A stretch of DNA of 64,000 bases, from NCBI RefSeq assembly GCF_000699445.3, contig NC_067198.1:26051536-26115535 (forward strand), in the 5' to 3' direction. A model generated the notes under the pieces. The model was not told the DNA's origin. It did not search any database and was given only the letters and a program-made list of their open reading frames with translations. This DNA is from Schistosoma haematobium. Lineage: Eukaryota > Platyhelminthes > Trematoda > Strigeidida > Schistosomatidae. The position numbers and the translations under genes were made by a program. The first letter of the stretch is position 1. Each line of letters opens with the position of its first letter. Shown piece after piece: positions 62,490-64,000 of this stretch.

Positions 62490-62733
62490 TATTTGTAATA
62501 TCCCAATGAGTAGAAAAAATGAGATTTTCTGACGTTTCGTGATTCAGTGTAGGCCACTTCTTCAGAGAGTAAATAGCCAAATCAAAATTATTCCAAGTAT
62601 AAATAGTTGTTCCTCCGTACCATTTAAACTTGGATTAATTTTAATTTGATTACTTACTCTCTGAAGAAATGGCTTACACTTAGATACGAAACTTCAGGAA
62701 AATCTACTCATTTGGATATCACAAATATTTTAA
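62490..62733. repeat. long hairpin (foldback) element, about 118-bp arms
   Basis: Arms 62,490-62,607 and 62,616-62,733 are inverted copies over their whole length with only about 8 bases of loop. The arms share AATATCCCAATGAGTAG-like tips and a CTTCTTCAGAGAGTAA core. It has no coding capacity. A SINE follows immediately. Confidence 0.88.
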
Positions 62734-62734
62734 T

Positions 62735-62930
62735 AGTTGAGATCGTGATTTAACTGGAGCTGGACCACCATGGAAAACCTGGGAGCACTGGACGGCCGTT
62801 TCGTCCTATTATGGCACTTCTCAACAGTGCGCATCCACAATCTCGCCTCGCAAGATTCGAACACAGGAACGATCGGTCTCGCGCGCGAACGCTCAACCTC
62901 TAGACCACTGGGCTGGCATGCAACGGTGTT
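62735..62930 (-). repeat. Smα-like SINE with tRNA-type promoter and hammerhead-like core
   Basis: On the minus strand: A box TGGTCTAGAGGTTGAGC (complement of 62,891-62,907), B box TGTTCGAATC (complement of 62,854-62,863), then CTGTTGAGAAGTGCC...ATAGGACGAAACGG (62,797-62,827), and the tail ending ATGGTGGTCCAGCTCC. This is the most complete SINE of the window. In the hammerhead core CTGANGA is CTGTTGA, so cleavage is doubtful. Confidence 0.78.
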
Positions 62931-62969
62931 AATGTATAACTCCAACTAATTCACGAAATTGGGCGATAC

Positions 62970-63095
62970 TTCCACCGCAGAGGAGTTCCATAATAGGACG
63001 AAACGGCCGTCCAGTGCTTCCGGTATTTCCATAGTGGTCTAGCTTCAAGTGACTCATGCTCTCAACTATTCAAATTACTATTATATCCATAAAAT
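62970..63095 (+). repeat. Smα-like SINE 3' half, plus orientation
   Basis: CAGAGGAGTTCCATAATAGG then ACGAAACGGCCGTCCAGTG (62,978-63,017). It shares core and tail with the minus-strand SINE just upstream, forming a head-to-head pair. The tRNA-like head is absent. The tail runs into block C. Confidence 0.72.
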
Positions 63096-64000
63096 CCCTT
63101 CTTATATTACAACTATATTATTATATTTATAACAATCTACCCAATGCTCAATTTATTCGGAATTATCAAGTCAAACCTTGGTCATGATACTCACTGTGGT
63201 TTTATTTAGAGCAGTTGGAAATTATTTCATATTAAGGCCTACGTGTTCAGGCCTACACAACTTAGTTGTCAGCAAGATTTACCCATTTATAAAATGTACT
63301 GTCATAAGTAATTCCAAGTTTTTACATCAAGCTGTCACTTACGTTTTAGAAACTAAGTAAACGCTTGGAATAATTTGTGACTTATTTCTGTTGTTGCTAT
63401 TCCATTCTTATAACTGTGTCACAGGTGAAACATGGAAAACGCATCCTATTGAGGTTTTTCGGAAGAGATTAAGCTCTAACATCAGAACAACTAAGACGAC
63501 TTCAAAGTCAGTCATGTAAGTTTTGCTATTGTCTGCAAAAGCTGTTTCTTAACAACAGGTTGTTTCTGCAAAATGTATCACGGATCGCAATAAAATGCCT
63601 TTTTAATTTAATGATGGCGAGTAGGTAAAACGTAAGTGCAAGTATAAGAAACTCTTGATTTCAATGCATAGATAGTGGTAGAAAATGTAAACGGTTTTTA
63701 TAATCATTGCGTAGATTATTGAATAGATCCCATTCCCGTCGTCGAATATTCATTGAATTCGCTCACTACTTCAGTTGTAGAATAACATTTTTCTACAATG
63801 CAAAACAAATAAGTGAAAGCAACATTTAGGTAGGATTCAGTATCAAAGAGGCAAATTCTCAAACTCTTGTCATAAATAGACAAAAATATCATTTCTTTAA
63901 GTGTTAACTTACATAAACCATAAAAAACGTAAATATATTGTGTGAGTTACTTAAAGTAAATTATTTCACGCTTAGCATTGTTTTGTAAATGCTGCATCTA
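63032..64000. repeat. duplicated block C, copy 2 (start of unit 3)
   Basis: Collinear with 32,540-33,508 and still matching at the window end, so the duplication continues to the right. Confidence 0.92.
63425..63515 (+). CDS. CDF metal transporter N-terminal exon, unit 3
   Basis: Same 91-nt exon, borders and phases as 32,933-33,023. One codon differs (Lys to Thr, AAA/ACA type). The following exons would lie beyond the window. Confidence 0.6.

Overview
The window looks like nuclear DNA of a blood fluke (Schistosoma or a close relative). It is AT-rich, its protein-coding pieces are short exons with GT-AG borders, and it carries the usual schistosome repeats: Boudicca-like and other Gypsy LTR elements, an RTE-clade (SR2-like) non-LTR element, a Penelope-like element with a GIY-YIG nuclease, and tRNA-derived SINEs with hammerhead-like cores (Smα type). 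The genus is inferred from this combination; no rRNA or mitochondrial marker is present. There is no operon, CRISPR array or phage.

Host genes occur as pieces of a degenerate tandem array. Two families alternate on the + strand: a PP2A B55 regulatory subunit and a cation-diffusion-facilitator (CDF) metal transporter with the DxxxD motifs of the manganese-type subfamily. Unit 0 ends at 1-708 with a B55 last exon. Unit 1 (about 1.4-23.7 kb) has flanking block A, CDF exons at 13.2 and 15.5 kb, an RTE fragment, and a 167-bp scrap of the B55 last exon. Unit 2 (from 30.0 kb) repeats this order: block A', five phase-matched CDF exons (32.9-38.5 kb), the RTE fragment, and an internal B55 exon (41.7 kb). 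Unit 3 begins at 63.0 kb with another copy of the first visible CDF exon. Transposons inserted after duplication break the alignment. A Gypsy element (2,588-7,583) and a foldback/MITE-like element (14,932-15,362) are each missing from the sister copy, which preserves the empty site.

Other host material: 24.9-29.8 kb holds a chain of short minus-strand exons, nearly all phase 1 at both ends, including a last exon with a transmembrane segment; a CUB-like exon lies on the + strand in the same stretch. Two phase-matched + strand exons at 52.8-53.4 kb end an unrecognised membrane protein, and a possible last exon lies at 59.6-59.9 kb.

Mobile DNA: Gypsy 1 (2.6-7.6 kb, minus, young but broken), Penelope-like (9.4-10.8 kb), a Boudicca-like element (41.9-47.2 kb), RTE (48.3-51.5 kb), a minus-strand Gypsy fragment joined head-to-head to a Boudicca 3' end (54.2-58.5 kb), an inverted solo LTR (59.1-59.4 kb), SINEs, and long inverted repeats at 20.85-21.66 and 62.49-62.73 kb. 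Every autonomous element shows frameshifts, stops or altered catalytic residues, so none looks able to move by itself.
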